64,000 bases of DNA from the NCBI RefSeq assembly GCF_030272615.1, contig NC_081409.1, forward strand, positions 238,107,832 through 238,171,831, written 5' to 3'. Source of the stretch: Cryptomeria japonica (Eukaryota > Streptophyta > Pinopsida > Cupressales > Cupressaceae). Below, piece by piece: positions 13,691 through 26,511 of the stretch (its first letter is position 1; every line of letters begins with the position of its first letter). The position numbers and the translations under genes were made by a program. The notes beneath the pieces were generated by a model, which made no database searches, was not told the DNA's origin, and worked only from the letters and a program-made list of their open reading frames with translations.

Positions 13691-16618
13691 AATCCGTATG
13701 ATAATGGAACATTTGAAAATGTTCTCTATGTTCCTAAATTGTCTACCAACCTTCTCTCCATCTACCAAATCACTCACTATGGGAATGGGAAAAAGGTTGA
13801 GTTTACACCAGATTCCGTTGTGGTAAAGGAACTTGATGATGATGCCTTGGTAGCAGTGGGACAAGTCAATGACAACTCAAGGCTTTATTCATTCTCCCAC
13901 TTTGTGCCAAGTTCACCTTCTAGGGCCTTGCTTACTCATTCAAATTCAGAAAGTAAGCTATGGCATGAGCGGTTTGGTCACCTCAACTACCGCTATCTTC
14001 AGCAACTAAGCACTAAAGACATGGTCACAGGTCTACCTCGAATCAATTTTTCAGAGGGTGTATGTTCAGGTTGTTCCATGGGCAAGCATCCCGAAGAGAA
14101 GTTTGATAAAGGGAAAACTTGGAGAGCTTTGGAAGTTCTTCAACTTGTTCACAGCGATGTAGCAGGTCCATTTCCAACACCTTCATTCAGTAAAGCCCGC
14201 TATGTTCTTACCTTCATTGATGACTACTCCCGCTTCACTTGGGTCTACTTTCTCATTCATAAGAGTGAAGTATTTGATAGATTTCAGGACTTCACGACTC
14301 GTGTGGAGAAGCAATCAGGGAAAGTGGTCAAGATTCTTCGCACAGATAATGGAAGGGAATATGTGAACAAAAGACTTGAGGATTTTTGTACATTTGAGGG
14401 GATTGATCTTCAGCATTCTGTTGCATACACTCCACAACAGAACGGGGTTGAAGAACGCAAGAATAGAACTCTCAAAGAAATGGCTAACTGTATGATACAT
14501 GCACGTTCTCTTGATCCTGCTTTTTGGGCAGAGGCTATTAGTTGTGCCACACACATCCAGAATCGGGTTCTTCACAAAGCTTTGCAAGGTGTAACTCCTT
14601 TTGAAGCTTGGGTTGGTAGGAAACCGATTGTGAGACATTTCAGAGTCTTTGGGTCTCCAGCATGGGCTCGCATACCTTCACAGAAACGCAAGGCATTGGA
14701 ACCTTAGAGTCGACCTTGCATATTTGTTGGATATCTTGAGGGTGTTAAGGCATACAGATTGATGGATCCAGAGACACATGAGGTATTCATTGAGAGGAGT
14801 GTTCACTTTGAGGAAAGCTTTCCTAGCTTAGCCTCTCTACCTCCTCCACCTTCCTCCATTGTGGATAGTGATGTTAGTGATTCAGATGATGAGACTCCCT
14901 CAACTCCGACTCGCAAGGTTACACCTCCACAGGGTCTGCTTGCAGTTGAGGAGCCTCGTTCTCCACCTCCACCTAGACCTCGTTGGCCTCGACAGACACT
15001 TGAGTCCACTGGTTCTCTTGTTGGGGATCCTTCAGATACACGGAGAACTCGCTCACAACATCAGGATCTTCCACATGCATTCATTGCTACCACTTCCGAT
15101 CCACAGACATTTAGGGAAGCATCAGGGGTTCCTGAGTGGGACCAAGCTATGGAGGAAGAGTATAGTTCCTTGATGAGGAATAACACATGGGATTTAGTCC
15201 ATCTTCCTAAGGAGAGAAAGATGGTTCGATGTAAGTGGATCTATCGGACCAAGTTTGCAGCGGATGGTAGTGTGGATAAGTATAAGGCTCGGCTTGTTGC
15301 GAAAGGTTTCTCGCAGGTTGCAGGTGTTGACTATACTGAGACCTTTGCACCCGTTGCCAAGATGAACTCCATTCGTTTGACACTTGCTATTGCTGCAACT
15401 CATGGTTGGGATGTACATCAGATGGATGTGAAGAGTGCTTTTCTTCATGGTGATCTTGATGAGAAGATTTATATGGAGCAGCCACAGGGTTTCATCCAGG
15501 ATACTTCCTTGGTTTGCAAACTAAGGAAATCTCTCTATGGCCTTAAGCAGGCCCCCAGGGCTTGGTATGCCAAGATGGATTCCTTTCTTCTCTTTGCAGG
15601 TTTCACCAGGTGTCATTCCGATCCAAATGTATACATTTTGCGACAGGATGACTCTCACTTGATACTTGTGCTCTATGTTGATGACTTGATCATTACAAGG
15701 AGTACTTCATCCATCATTAGCAGGGTCAAATCTGCTTTGCATGACAGATTTGCTATGACTGACTTGGGTCTTTTGCACTACTTTCTCGGGATAGAGATTT
15801 CACAGTCACCTTCCGGGATTACTCTATCGCAGCCCAAGTATGCTCTTGATCTACTTGCACGCTTTCATATGGCTGATTGTAAGCTTGCCCCGACTCCCTT
15901 TCTTTCAGGAGTCAAGCTTGAGGCTCATTGTTCTTCTCCACCAGTTGATGCCACTTTGTATCGTCAGCTTGTGGGTAGTCTCATCTACTTGACTCATACA
16001 CGCGCTGATATTTCATTTGCAGTTGGCATGGTTTCCCACTTCATGCAGGAACCACATGAGCTTCATTGGAAAGCCGCCAAACACATCCTTCATTACATCC
16101 AGGGTACACATCACTATGGGATTCACTATGCAGCAGGCACAGGACTTCGCTTGGTTGGTTACATAGACTCCGATTGGGTTGGCGATCTAGTTGATCGTAA
16201 GTCTACTTCTGGTTACAGTTTTCACCTTGGTTCGGGCCCCATTTGTTGGCAGAGCAAGAAGCAACATGCTATTGCTCTCTCTTCGACTGAGGCTGAGTAT
16301 CGAGGCATTGTTAACGCAGCGATTGAGACCCTTTGGCTCCAGCAGATTCTCACAGAGTTTGGATTCACCACTCCACGGTCGACAGTTCTACATTGCGACA
16401 ATCAGAGTGCTATTGCGATCTCGAAGAACCCAGTCCAGCACCAGCGGACCAAGCACATCGAGATTCATATGCACTATATCTGAGAGCTCATCCAGGAGCA
16501 GGTCATTGATTTGCAGTATTGTCCTACAGTAGAGTAGGTTGCTGACATATTCACCAAACCTTTCACCGAGAGTAAGTTCCAACAGTTGCGAGCTCTCTTG
16601 GGGGTGCGGGATGTGTCA
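13691..16618 (+). pseudogene. Copia pol of element B (integrase, RT, RNase H), three stops
   Basis: Joins mid-protease (VLYVPKLSTNLLSIYQITH). Integrase follows: HHCC finger (HERFGHLNYRYL, CSGCSMGK) and catalytic D, D, E (HSDVAGPF, RTDNGREY, GVEERKNRT). Then reverse transcriptase (KWIYRTKF, TFAPVAKMNSIR, SLYGLKQAPRAWY, YVDDLIIT) and RNase H (DSDWVGDLVDRKSTSGY, LSSTEAEY, HCDNQSAIAISKNP, VADIFTKPF). One frame holds throughout except for three nonsense codons: TAG at 14705-14707, TGA at 16481-16483 and TAG near 16534. Each is explained by one C-to-T change from Gln or Arg codons. Gag is not upstream on this strand. The copy is inactive, but this is the enzyme set that A, C and D lack. Confidence 0.95.
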
Positions 16619-16904
16619 TTAGGGGGGGTCAGCTGACTTCTCCTTCCTCTCTTATGGGGGGGACTTTTTCCTCTTTGAGGTTTTGTCCTTCTTCTTTGAG
16701 AGTCTTTTGTACATTCATCTCTCTTTTGGGGGGGAGTTTTTTCCCACTGGGTTTTCTCCCTTTCTCCATTTGTGAGAGATTGCATTGCATAGTTTTGCTT
16801 GCATTTGCATATTGTACATGGGTACCTATCATGGCCTTGTAGCCGGGACCCATCTTGCATTGTTGACTTGAGTCTTCATCCCCTAAGTTGCACTTAAGGG
16901 GGGG
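16619..16904 (+). other. 3' untranslated block and polypurine tract of B
   Basis: Same block as in A, C and D (GGGGGGACTTTTTCCTC, CTCTCTTTTGGGGGG, GAGAGATTGCATT, ACATGGGTACCTA), ending in CACTTAAGGGGGGG at 16891-16904. Confidence 0.75.
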
Positions 16905-17352
16905 TGTTGGTGTAAATAAAAATTCAATTTGGATATTATTACACTTACTTAAGTTAACTTAGGATAATGCATCTCTTCATAGTTTGGATTTGAGACACTT
17001 AGGGAAGTGTGCACATAGGGATAGAGCTCGTAGGAGAAATTCCACCTTTTGTGGTCTTATTTTGCTGTTAGACTCCTCATTCGGTGGGTCATCCACCTCT
17101 TGTGGAATATTATATTATTTCTCCTACCTACCCTTAGTATTTCTTACCTACCCTTGTTTCTCATTGAGCCACATGTCATATTTGTGTGCTCATACATCCA
17201 TATGGCCTTGCCTATATAAGCAGGCCTCTATTCATTGTATTAGTTAATCCAGTTGATCATTTTGTATATTGATGAGAATACAGTTTGTTCTTGTCATTCT
17301 ATTGTCTCTTTCATGCTTCTCATTGTGCCCTTGATCTTGGCAAAATCCTACA
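16905..17352 (+). repeat. 3' LTR of element B
   Basis: Begins TGTTGGTG and ends AATCCTACA. It shares its layout with the LTRs of A, C and D (TTACTTAAGTT, CCACCTTTTGTGG, TATATAAG, TTGATCTTGGCAAAAT) but is clearly diverged. Confidence 0.9.
17213..17220 (+). promoter_or_regulatory. TATA box in LTR of B
   Basis: TATATAAG in GCC-TATATAAGCAGG, at the LTR position conserved in the family. Confidence 0.6.
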
Positions 17353-18089
17353 AATTCCTTGGAAATGGGATATTGGCTCAAATCTCAAACCACTCATAAT
17401 TATTCCCCCTCATTACCGATTAAATCCCCCACAATCATGATTATAATATTTTTCCCACTCAGTATATCTTCCTCTCCCATGTAGCGATCCACACCATGAA
17501 CCATGGTTTGTGTTTTTGGATCTCTATCACCTATCTCTGCATTCATCCAATAATCTATCCCTTCTTCCATCACATCCTCCAATCTCTAAATAACTTTCCT
17601 AATATCTTTATCACAACATGTTCTTGTTGCATTCTCCATCCCTCACTCATCCTCTGCATATGTCACCCAACCTCCCACTTTGTATATTCCACAACCATCC
17701 TTATCTTATCTCCCTCAACCACCTCCTTCGTGCATCCTTCAATCTTCCTAGAAATCACAAATCTTTCCATCGACATCTCACAAATGCCTTATGTCTCCTC
17801 CGTCTTCATACCACACTACCCAACCATAACCCTCTTCTTGCCTTGGTTAATTCTCCTTCAATCCACAACCCAATCTAACATATCTTCATCCTTAATCCAT
17901 CTATCATACCTTAATTCTCACCATCATAGCCAATACATTGTGCCATCACGTGTTAATCAAGTAGCTCTCCCAATAAAATTATCTCTTAATCAAGAGTGAG
18001 AATACATGAAATTGGCCCTCAAGAACTGGCAAGCAAGAACCCCCAAAAAACAATTCAGGTTTAAAGACATGTTTATATCTATTTGATCA
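17353..18089. other. CT-rich non-coding sequence
   Basis: The plus strand is rich in C, T and CAT/CCA words (17400-17960). This keeps overlapping frames open without any recognisable protein. No RNA gene seen. Confidence 0.45.
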
Positions 18090-18985
18090 TTCCATTTAGA
18101 TGGTACCTTTCCCTCAACACTTTGAAATTCCTAAATTTGACAAAAATAAATGATAAGAAGACCTCATGACCATGTCGAAGAATTATTCATGGCTTTTTAG
18201 GAAGTTTCTTACAATGATCAATATATTTTATGTTTATACACTCATAGCTTGGGTGGAAAAGCCTTGCAGTGCTTTATGCGCCTACTCAATGGTTCCATAT
18301 CTACCTTCACTCATCCATGAAAAAAAATGTTGCACATTTCTCTGAAAATATAGAGCATGAGATTACTATGTTTGACTGCCAAACAATATAATGAAGAAAT
18401 TTTGTAGCTTATCTAGAATGATGGAGAGGGTTTTCTAGCCACCTTCCTTGGCCTATGTCAGAGAAACAATTCATCAATATTTGTGTTACCATATCATAGA
18501 AATGAGGTTACCATTGATAAATATCTCATTGTGAAAGATTTGGTCAAGATATATAAAGTAAAAAATGATAAATAATATTAATAGTAATCCTAAATTTTGG
18601 GCTAAGAACAAAAATGTTGTTACTAACGGTGTCATTAGTACAAAACATGTACAAGTTACACATACTTCGAATCTACATCAAACCATAACTGCATCATGTG
18701 ACACCAATAACATTTACATTCCCCAAGGGAAGCCTAATTAAAATCCTCAAAAAAATGCTAAGAGAAACTTTACCACCCTTGGAGAACCCCTAGTTGTGGT
18801 GTGGAAGAAACTTGTGCAAGACAATATGATGACATTTTGTATGACACAACCATTCGATGAATCAAAATAAAAAATTTCCCGGTATAAAGATAACAAATAA
18901 TGTGATTATAATAGGATCAAAGATCATTCCACAAATATATGCAAGAAGCTTAAAAACTGCATGCAAGACATTATTGATAAGGGTG
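18090..18985 (+). pseudogene. Decayed Ty3/gypsy-type gag
   Basis: With frameshifts and stops, the plus strand reads QHFEIPKFDKNK, DPHDHVEEFF, SLGGKALQCFMRL and IDKYLIVKDLV, the order typical of plant gypsy capsid proteins (DPxxHLxxF, LxGxALxWF). Near 18900-18985 it reads YNRIKDHSTNICKKLKNCMQ and DIIDKGDI, resembling the region after gag where GH-TE-C-LK is usual. No LTRs were found, so this is an old fragment. The assignment rests on motif spacing only. Confidence 0.5.
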
Positions 18986-19195
18986 ACATAGGATTAGAGT
19001 GAGCACCTCATACCAATTCCTATATAAAATGGGAAGTATTCACATATTTATATTTGATCTTGTTTCTTCCCAAAAGAAGACATACTATTTATCGTTATTG
19101 GATCATGTTTTGTCTTCAAGCATTCACCATTTCTATAAGAGAATACACATTGTGGATGGTTGTATAGTCTCTCTATTTCCTTCTTATTAGTGGTA

Positions 19196-19768
19196 ATTGG
19201 TTGTAATTTTTGTATGGATCTCATCCTTGGCATGTATTCTTGAGTTCTGAATCCATCACTTGTTCATGTTTGTTTGCATATTTTCTCTCTTTTGGAGAGG
19301 AATTTTGTCCCACTAGGTTTTTATCTTTTCTCCATTTATGAGAGATTGTACTTGTAAATGTGTACCTAACATGGCCTAGTAGTTGTTCCCAACACAATCA
19401 TCATCATTATCATCTTTGCATTCATGCATTTGTTTGCATTCTCCCATTTTTGCACTAAGCAAGGGGTGTTGGTGTGAATGAAGGCTTTTGATATCTTATT
19501 TCCCCTTTTGGTAGAATGAACAAAGAATATTTTCTAGATAGTTCAATTTAAACCTCTTTATACATGTTCACATGTGAAGTTTACTAACAAAGTTAAGAAT
19601 ATTTCTAGAAATTGCAACCACTGTATTTGTGAGAGTTGTTAGGGAGGAAAGAAACCACTACAAGCTTGTAGGGGTTGTTTGAAGTTCTAGACCACTAAAG
19701 ATAAAATGTGCACAATTAAGAGAAGTAATGGTAAGAAGAAAAGAATCACCAATGTTAGAGAAAACCAT
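19196..19768 (+). mobile_element. 3' end of a B-related copia element (F), cut by element E
   Basis: Carries a diverged version of the family 3' block (TCTCTTTTGGAGAGGAATTT, CATTTATGAGAGATTG, GTACCTAACATGGCC), a polypurine tract GCAAGGGG and an LTR start TGTTGGTGTGAATG at 19467. The LTR is broken after about 300 bp by insertion of E at 19769. Its remainder, if kept, should resume at 28036. Confidence 0.6.
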
Positions 19769-21296
19769 TGTAGAACACAATTCTACTACCAAGAGGGGGA
19801 GTGAATCAATACTAGATCAATTTTCAAATCATTAAACAACTAGAATTTTGATATGTTTTAAAGCACAACTTGAAAACCGTAATTGAACCTTGAAACTAAA
19901 ATGAATGCAACCATGAAATGAATCCAACACACAAGAAGATACGTGGAAAACCCAAAGTGGGAAAACCATGGTGAGAAGAGTTGCTAGGATCTACTATCCT
20001 AATCTAGCCTCATGAAGTATGAACATGTATAGGACTTGAGGGCACCAACCCACACCAACTACTGTGTTTGAGAGAACCAACTCTTACAAAATCACTTTTC
20101 TCAATCTAAGCACCAACTCAACATCCTTGAGGCACCAACCATAAGGATGCTACAAGAAATTAACTTATTACTAACTTCAAAGCTGAAGTGTTACAATTTA
20201 CAATGTTAGATGTCTATAACAAGTTATTACAAGTTGTATAGAACATGATTTTTCACTTGTCAAAATTGACAAACTGCAAACAAATTGATAAAAGCTAAGT
20301 GTTGATAGCATTATCTTGAAACCTTGGTCACAACTTAGAGAAACTCATTAATCTGTAGACAAACTATTATAAATATGAATGCTAGTAGCATTATTTTGAA
20401 ACCTTGTCCACAACTCAGATAAATACATCAAAGATAACATACCATACTATTATAACTAAATTTGATCATACTTGAATCATAATAACAAGAAACTTAGGCA
20501 TCACAGTTTGCTAATGTACTCACATAGGTAAAGTCTTCCAATCATTCAAGATTCACTTCTAAAAACACTACAAAACTCATAGCACTGACTTATCTCATCC
20601 ACTTAGATTTTTATAGAACATCCATATACTCATATTCTCACCTAAATTAATCGAAGGAAATGTGATGTATCTTTTTCAATATTCTTCTCATTAGAGACAA
20701 AAATCTCAAAAAATCTCCACACACCATCAAGTTTTAAACTTCTATTAATAATGCTCCCATCAATTGAACAATTAGAGGATAGTTGAAGAACTATCTGAGA
20801 TAGTTGTAACAAAAAACTGAACCAAGAACTAACTTTTTCCTCTCATGCCTAAAGAAGTATATACTTTTTTTATTTGTGGTAATGATAGAGGAATTTTAGT
20901 TTGCAAAATGTATTTGGGTGATAACTTTCAATTAGAAGTTATAAATGGGTGAAAATAGTTAGTTGTAACCAAGTCACAATTAATCATATTATTATACTTA
21001 GTTATAGATGTACTCAATCGAATACCAAATACATAAATATTGATATTATGTAGAGTGTTGGCCTTTTGAAACCTATGACAAGCAATCAATATCGCCAAAT
21101 TATTGATACAAAATATTATTTTGATACATCCATATTTTTATGATTGAATACCCCAAATAAAATGCAAATCGTGGATAACAAGTTTGTACTCAACATGCAC
21201 AAGTTCAAGAAAAACCGTAAGTGTTTGTGTGTTATGTAATGCAACATGAGTTGATCTAATTGTTTCATATTGACATCAATGACAAATTATCTAACA
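19769..21296 (-). repeat. 3' LTR of element E
   Basis: On the plus strand starts TGTAGAACACAATTC and ends ATTATCTAACA, followed by ATCTCCCCCTTTGTC, the complement of the polypurine tract. Matches 26512-28030 throughout with many substitutions and small indels. Confidence 0.9.
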
Positions 21297-21689
21297 ATCT
21301 CCCCCTTTGTCATTGATGACGAAACTCCAACTTGAGAACCAACAAATTAAATGGTATCTAAATATCAACAATAAATGAAATAATAAAGTTGCATTGATTT
21401 GAAACCTGCAACAAAACATATTCATTTTGCAAGAATAATTGAGATGTAAATCAATCTAAAATAATATGCAAAATCCCCCCTCAACCATTAATAAACTATC
21501 TACAAAACAAAATATGTAGCATATCTTCATCAATTTCTCCCCTTTGACATCAATAACAAAGCATCAAGGACATTAAGTAAGACAATAAGATACTCCCCCT
21601 AAGTAGATGCTTGCTCATGAAAAGAACCAGAGAGGAGAGGCCACAACCCCAAAATTTTAATGAAAAGTTCCAAAATTTTCCTTAGGAAG

Positions 21690-23100
21690 TGGTTTGGTAA
21701 ATATATCTACCAACCAATCCTTAGTTGCAACATCTTCAAGTTTTACCTCATGATCTGCAACTTTTTCTCTTAAAAATGATATCTTATAGATATATGTTTA
21801 GTGCAAGGATGAAGAACTAGATTCTTAGAGATATTAACGACACTATTATTGCCACAAAAAATTGAAATGGGTTGATTATAAGTCACCTCTATATCTTGAA
21901 GAATCTACTTCATCCATAAGACCTGTGTACAACACGAAACTGCAACAACATATTCTACCTCAACAATGGACAAGGACAATGATTCTTGTTTCTTGCTTAA
22001 CCAAGAAACCAATCTATCTTCTAAAAAGAATGCTCCACCAATAGTGTTGCGTTTATCATCCATACATCCCAACCAATTTGCATAGGTATAGGTTATCAAA
22101 TTAAAATCAATAGTCCTTCGATACCATACACCATAATTCATAGTGCCCTTTAGATATCAAGAAATCATTTTTAAAGCATTAAGATGAGAAATATTAGGAG
22201 CAAATTGGAATCTAGAAACCATAATAGCTTGCATTAAATCTAGTCTAGATGTAGTAAGATACAATAAATTGTCTAGCATGGACCTATACTTTGTGTGATT
22301 TGTATTAGGTGACTCATCATTCTTGCTCAATTTGTAGCCAATTATCATTGATGTACTCACATGCTTACAATCCTCCATTTGAAACTTCTTAAGAATTTAT
22401 TTTGCATACTTTGTATGAGATAGGAAGATGCCTATATCAAATTGAGAAAGTTGCAAACCAAGAAATAACAAAAATTCTCCAATCATAGACATTTCAAAAT
22501 TTGTTTGTATTTGAGTAGCAAATTTTTTGCACGTTGTCATCATAACTGCCAAAAATAATATCATCAACATAAATAACTCAATTAAACATATGTGAATCAG
22601 TTTATTTGAAATATAAATTGCTACTAGTGTTACCTCTATTGAGCCCTTGCTTTAGAAGATACTAATCTCTAGTCTGAAATACCAAGCCCTAAGGGCTTGT
22701 TTTAGACCATGTAAGGCTTTCTTCAACTTGCAAACATAGTCTTCTTTTCCTAGAGATTGAAAACCTTCTGGCTACTCTGTATACACTTCCTCTTCCAATT
22801 TTCCATTTAGAAATGTTGATTTTACATCCATCTGCCAAACTTTGAAATTCTTATAAATTGAGAATGCTAACAACATTAAAATGGCTTCCAACTAGGCTAT
22901 AGGAGAAAATGTCTCTTCAAAATCAATTCCCTCAATTAATTCATACCCTTTGCAAACAAGTCTTGCCTTATTTCTAACAATTTTTCCATCCTCATTAAGG
23001 TTTGTTCCTAAACACCCATTTAGCACCATTACATTTTTATTGGTAGGTCTAGGAACTAACTCTTGGGTTTTGTTTTTCTCAATTTAGTTCAACTCCTCTT
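21690..23100 (-). pseudogene. RT and RNase H remnant of element E
   Basis: Minus-strand pieces in several frames. RNase H gives NWLGCMDDKRNTIGGAFFL and WLSKKQESLSLS near 21930-22080. The RT C-terminus gives YRSMLDNLLYLTTSRLDL near 22250, and the RT active site YVDDIIFGS is encoded at about 22545-22571. Stops and frameshifts separate them. These would have copied element RNA into cDNA. Confidence 0.85.
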
Positions 23101-24190
23101 CCATTGTGTTGAACCAATATCATATCATTGTTGGCTTCATTGTAGGACTCAGGTTCCATTTCAGATAGTAAGGAAAGATACATGTCTTCATCATTAAATT
23201 TTGCAACTCTTCTTCATGTTTGAACTCCATCATCATTATGTCCTATAATTTATTGTTTAGGATTTCTTTTTCACAAACATAGGAGTCTTTTCAACAATCT
23301 TTTCATCATCATTTTCAAATTTTATTTCAATAACTTGTTCAAGGACCTTTTCATTACCTGTTTCAAATCCTTGTTCAACAACTTTTTCAGGTTTTTCCTC
23401 ATCAACAAAATCTGATTTAGGTTCTCCTGTCATTTTTCTACACAACTTCATCAACCTTTACATAAATACTTTCAACAACTTTTTCCAATCTATTGTTATA
23501 CCATTTATAAGCCTTACTATGAGTGGAATGACCAATAAATATACCATCATCACACCTAGAATCAAAATTGCCAAATTATCTTCATCATGTTTTAAATAAA
23601 ACATCTACTAAAAACTTTGAAGTATTTAACAAAAGTAGGTATGTTGTACCATAATTCATAAGGAGTTTTCTTATTGTTTGACATTAATTGTACTCTATTA
23701 AGAGTTTATGCCATTGTATGAAATGCTTCCACCCAAAAACTGTCAGATATCTTGGCTTTATTAAGTAAGGTTCTTGCCATTTCTTTGATTGTTCAGTTTC
23801 TTCTCTCAACTATGCCATTTTTATGCAGTGTTCTTGCTACAAAATAATGTCTTTTGATACCATGCTTTTTACAATACTCATCAAATATGTTAGAGATAAA
23901 CGTACCACCTCTAGATCTAATCTAAGACATTTAAGTTGTAAACCACTTTCTTTTTCAACCATGACTCTAAAAATTTTGAATCTCTCAAATGCCTTAGATT
24001 TTTCTTCTAAAAATGTTACCCATGTCATTCTAGAAAAACCATCCACAAATAAAATAAGATATCTTTCATTTTTTAAACCCTTAGTTCTGGTGAGACCACA
24101 AATGTTAGTATGAACTAATTCTAAGGGATATGGTTTTGAGTATTATTTATATTTGAAACTTACTCTTGTTTGTTTTCCTTGTTGGCATTT
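23101..24190 (-). pseudogene. Integrase remnant and acidic linker of element E
   Basis: The minus strand around 23837-24046 reads MDGFSRMTWVTFLEEKSKAF, the DDYSRxTWVxFL region of copia integrase. The 65-codon frame at 23257-23454 is a lysine/glutamate-rich linker between integrase and RT. The catalytic triad is not intact. Confidence 0.8.
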
Positions 24191-24690
24191 TTAACAAATA
24201 AATTTTTTAGGCTTCACGATCTTAGGCATATGTCTTACTAAATTCATAGAACTAATCTTGACAAGATTATCAAAATTAACATGTCCTAATCGTCTATGCC
24301 AAAACCACCTTTCATCAACTTTCCCCAACAAACATTTTTTACCTTTTACCTTTCTAAGATCATAAACATTAATTTCTATTCTTTTCCCTTCAACAATTAA
24401 TTTTCTTGATTTAGCTTTCCTTATTTCACATCCTTGAGCATTAAAGATTACAAAATATCCATTGCCACACATTTGACTAACACTCAAAAAATTATATTTT
24501 AGTCCTTCAACATACCAAACATTATTTGTTTCTAAAGTACCATTAATGCTCAAAGAACCTTTACCATGAATATGAACTAATGATCTATCACCAAATTTCA
24601 CGGCACCACCATTCCACTGAATAAAAGTGATGAACTTTCTCTTAACGCCAATCATGTGATTTGAGCAACCATGGAATTCCCTTCTTTCTT
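24191..24690 (-). pseudogene. Protease to pre-integrase segment of element E
   Basis: A 154-codon open piece. It reads WNGGAVKFGDRSLVHIHGKG and NVWYVEGLKYNFLSVSQMC, the segment after the protease DSGC/HM motif, and then WFWHRRLGHVNFDNL, the H-x-H start of the GAG pre-integrase finger. The protease active site is lost upstream. Confidence 0.85.
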
Positions 24691-24779
24691 CTTCTACACT
24701 TTTTCTTTTTCTTTATTAAACTTTTCAGGACCATTCAATAACTTGCTTACATTCCTTCTCTATTCTACAAAAATCATGT

Positions 24780-26460
24780 TACATTGTCTTATAATGTGAC
24801 AGATATTTTGACACTTATAACAATCACACTAATATCTTTCAAAGAATCAAAAGAATTTCTATTGAGAAAGTTAGTTCTTCTTCTACAATCAATTGCTCTA
24901 TGACCAAAATAATTGTAGAAGTTACAATAACCATAAAAAAGGGATAAAACTTGTTTACTATCACTCTTCTTGGAGAAGGATACCATTGTGGATAGCTTTT
25001 TTCGTCTTTGAACTTTAACAAAACCAGCATCATTATATTTTGAATTGAAAGAATTACTTGCACCTAAATTTTGACCCTTGTCCAAACCCAAACCTGTTTT
25101 GTTTTTGTCTAGTCTTTGAGAAGCTACATTTCATTCACCATATTATAACTCTTTCCAAATACTCTTCTTTCATAACTACTTTTCAATTGTTCAAGTTCAT
25201 TTCTCAAGGTTACTACTTCACTTTCTAACTTCAAGAATTCTTCACATTTAAAAAAAATAAAAATTTATTACCTCTTCTCTTTATTTGGCCTCCTCAACTT
25301 CAATTTTCAGATTGATGATTATTTGATGTCCTGCTTCAAGTTCCTTCAATGATTCAATGTCCTTCAATGCAAAAATCATTTTCTTGTTGCTCTCCTTCTT
25401 TAGTCTTCTTATTTCATTTAAGGCACATAATAATTCACCTTAAAGGTCTATCTCTTTTTCAACATCATGTAATACTTCATCAATCTGATCTATAGTGAGT
25501 GAGCCAATTGCCATGAACAATGCCTCACAATTTCCAGTATCAGACTCATTGTTATCTTATGAATTTGTACTATTTTTCTCTTTGATGTACAAGCTTGTCT
25601 TATTTTTGAAACATTTCTTTGCTTGTAACAAAATTGGTCTTTGTTTTTCTTCTTAAAGCCTTCATAATTTTCATTCTTGCCATAAGGATACTTAGCAACA
25701 AAGTGTCCAATCTTCTCACAGTTGAAGCATTTAAAAGGATGTTTCCCCTTATATTTGCCAAAACTCCTTTTGAGTTTTCTATCATATTTGCAAGTTCTTC
25801 ATCATTGTCATAATTTGACTCAGAACTTATTTCTTTTGCCCTTTTATTGCTATAATGTAGCTTCTCTTTTTTTAATATCTTCACCATCCATTCTCATTTA
25901 ATGCATTGTGAGAATACCATGTAGATCATCAATTGTAATTCTACTAATATCTTTGGCTTTTTCAATTGTTGAGATTTTAGCATTATATCTTGAGGGTAAA
26001 TACTTCAAAACCTTTTGAACAACTACATAGTCTTTCATGTCTTCTCCAAGGTCTTTAATTGCATTCACTATCCCATCAACCCGAAGGAGATAGTCAACAA
26101 TCTACTCTTCTTCTTTCATCTTTAATCCTTCAAACTTTGTCTTATATGTCTATAATTTTGTTTGCTTCACTTTGACATCACCTTCATAGTTACTCTTCAG
26201 TTTATCCTAGATAACTTTTGTTGTTTGACAATGCATCACTTTAACAAAATCAGTGTTGGACAAACCACAAAGAATTGCATTTTTAGCCTTAGCATTATTT
26301 TCATACTCTCTTTTATCAGTAGGACAAACATCCATACATCAAACCCCAAAGAAGACATAGATTTCCATTCTAATACTCTAGAACGCATAATTAGTACCAT
26401 CAAATAAGGGGGCTTTGTTGAGGAAGATCCTTCTGAATAAGCTATGTGTTCTTCAATCAA
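24780..26460 (-). pseudogene. gag remnant of element E
   Basis: With frameshifts, the minus strand reads GLSNTDFVKVMHCQTTKVI, KLKSNYEGDVKVKQTKL, MKDYVVVQKVLKYLPSRYN and ITIDDLHGILTMH: a classic copia gag. A zinc knuckle (CFNCEKIGHF, last Cys changed to Tyr) lies near 25700, and a second knuckle-like CNFYNYFGHRAIDC at about 24880-24925. Stops occur throughout. Confidence 0.85.
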
Positions 26461-26498
26461 GATCTACTTATGATGATTAATCCTTTTCAAGCAACAAA

Positions 26499-26509
26499 CT
26501 CTGATACCA
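26499..26509 (-). other. Primer-binding site of element E
   Basis: The plus strand CTCTGATACCA is the complement of TGGTATCAGAG. It is separated from the LTR end by two bases. Confidence 0.85.
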
Positions 26510-26511
26510 AT

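Larger units (their letters stand above)
13691..17352 (+). mobile_element. Copia element B, 3' half with one LTR
   Basis: Contains pol, the family 3' untranslated block, polypurine tract and 3' LTR. The 5' half lies inverted next to it (11450-13690, minus). No 5' LTR was found on either side. Autointegration, template switching or two overlapping insertions could each give this head-to-head order. Confidence 0.8.

Noticed and set aside
14315-15448. Minus-strand frames of 68-107 codons under B pol
   Set aside because: Antisense shadows of integrase and RT.
17496-17999. 167-codon plus frame rich in Ser, His, Ile and Pro
   Set aside because: It comes from pyrimidine-rich low-complexity DNA, and the overlapping frame is open too. 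No motif recognised.
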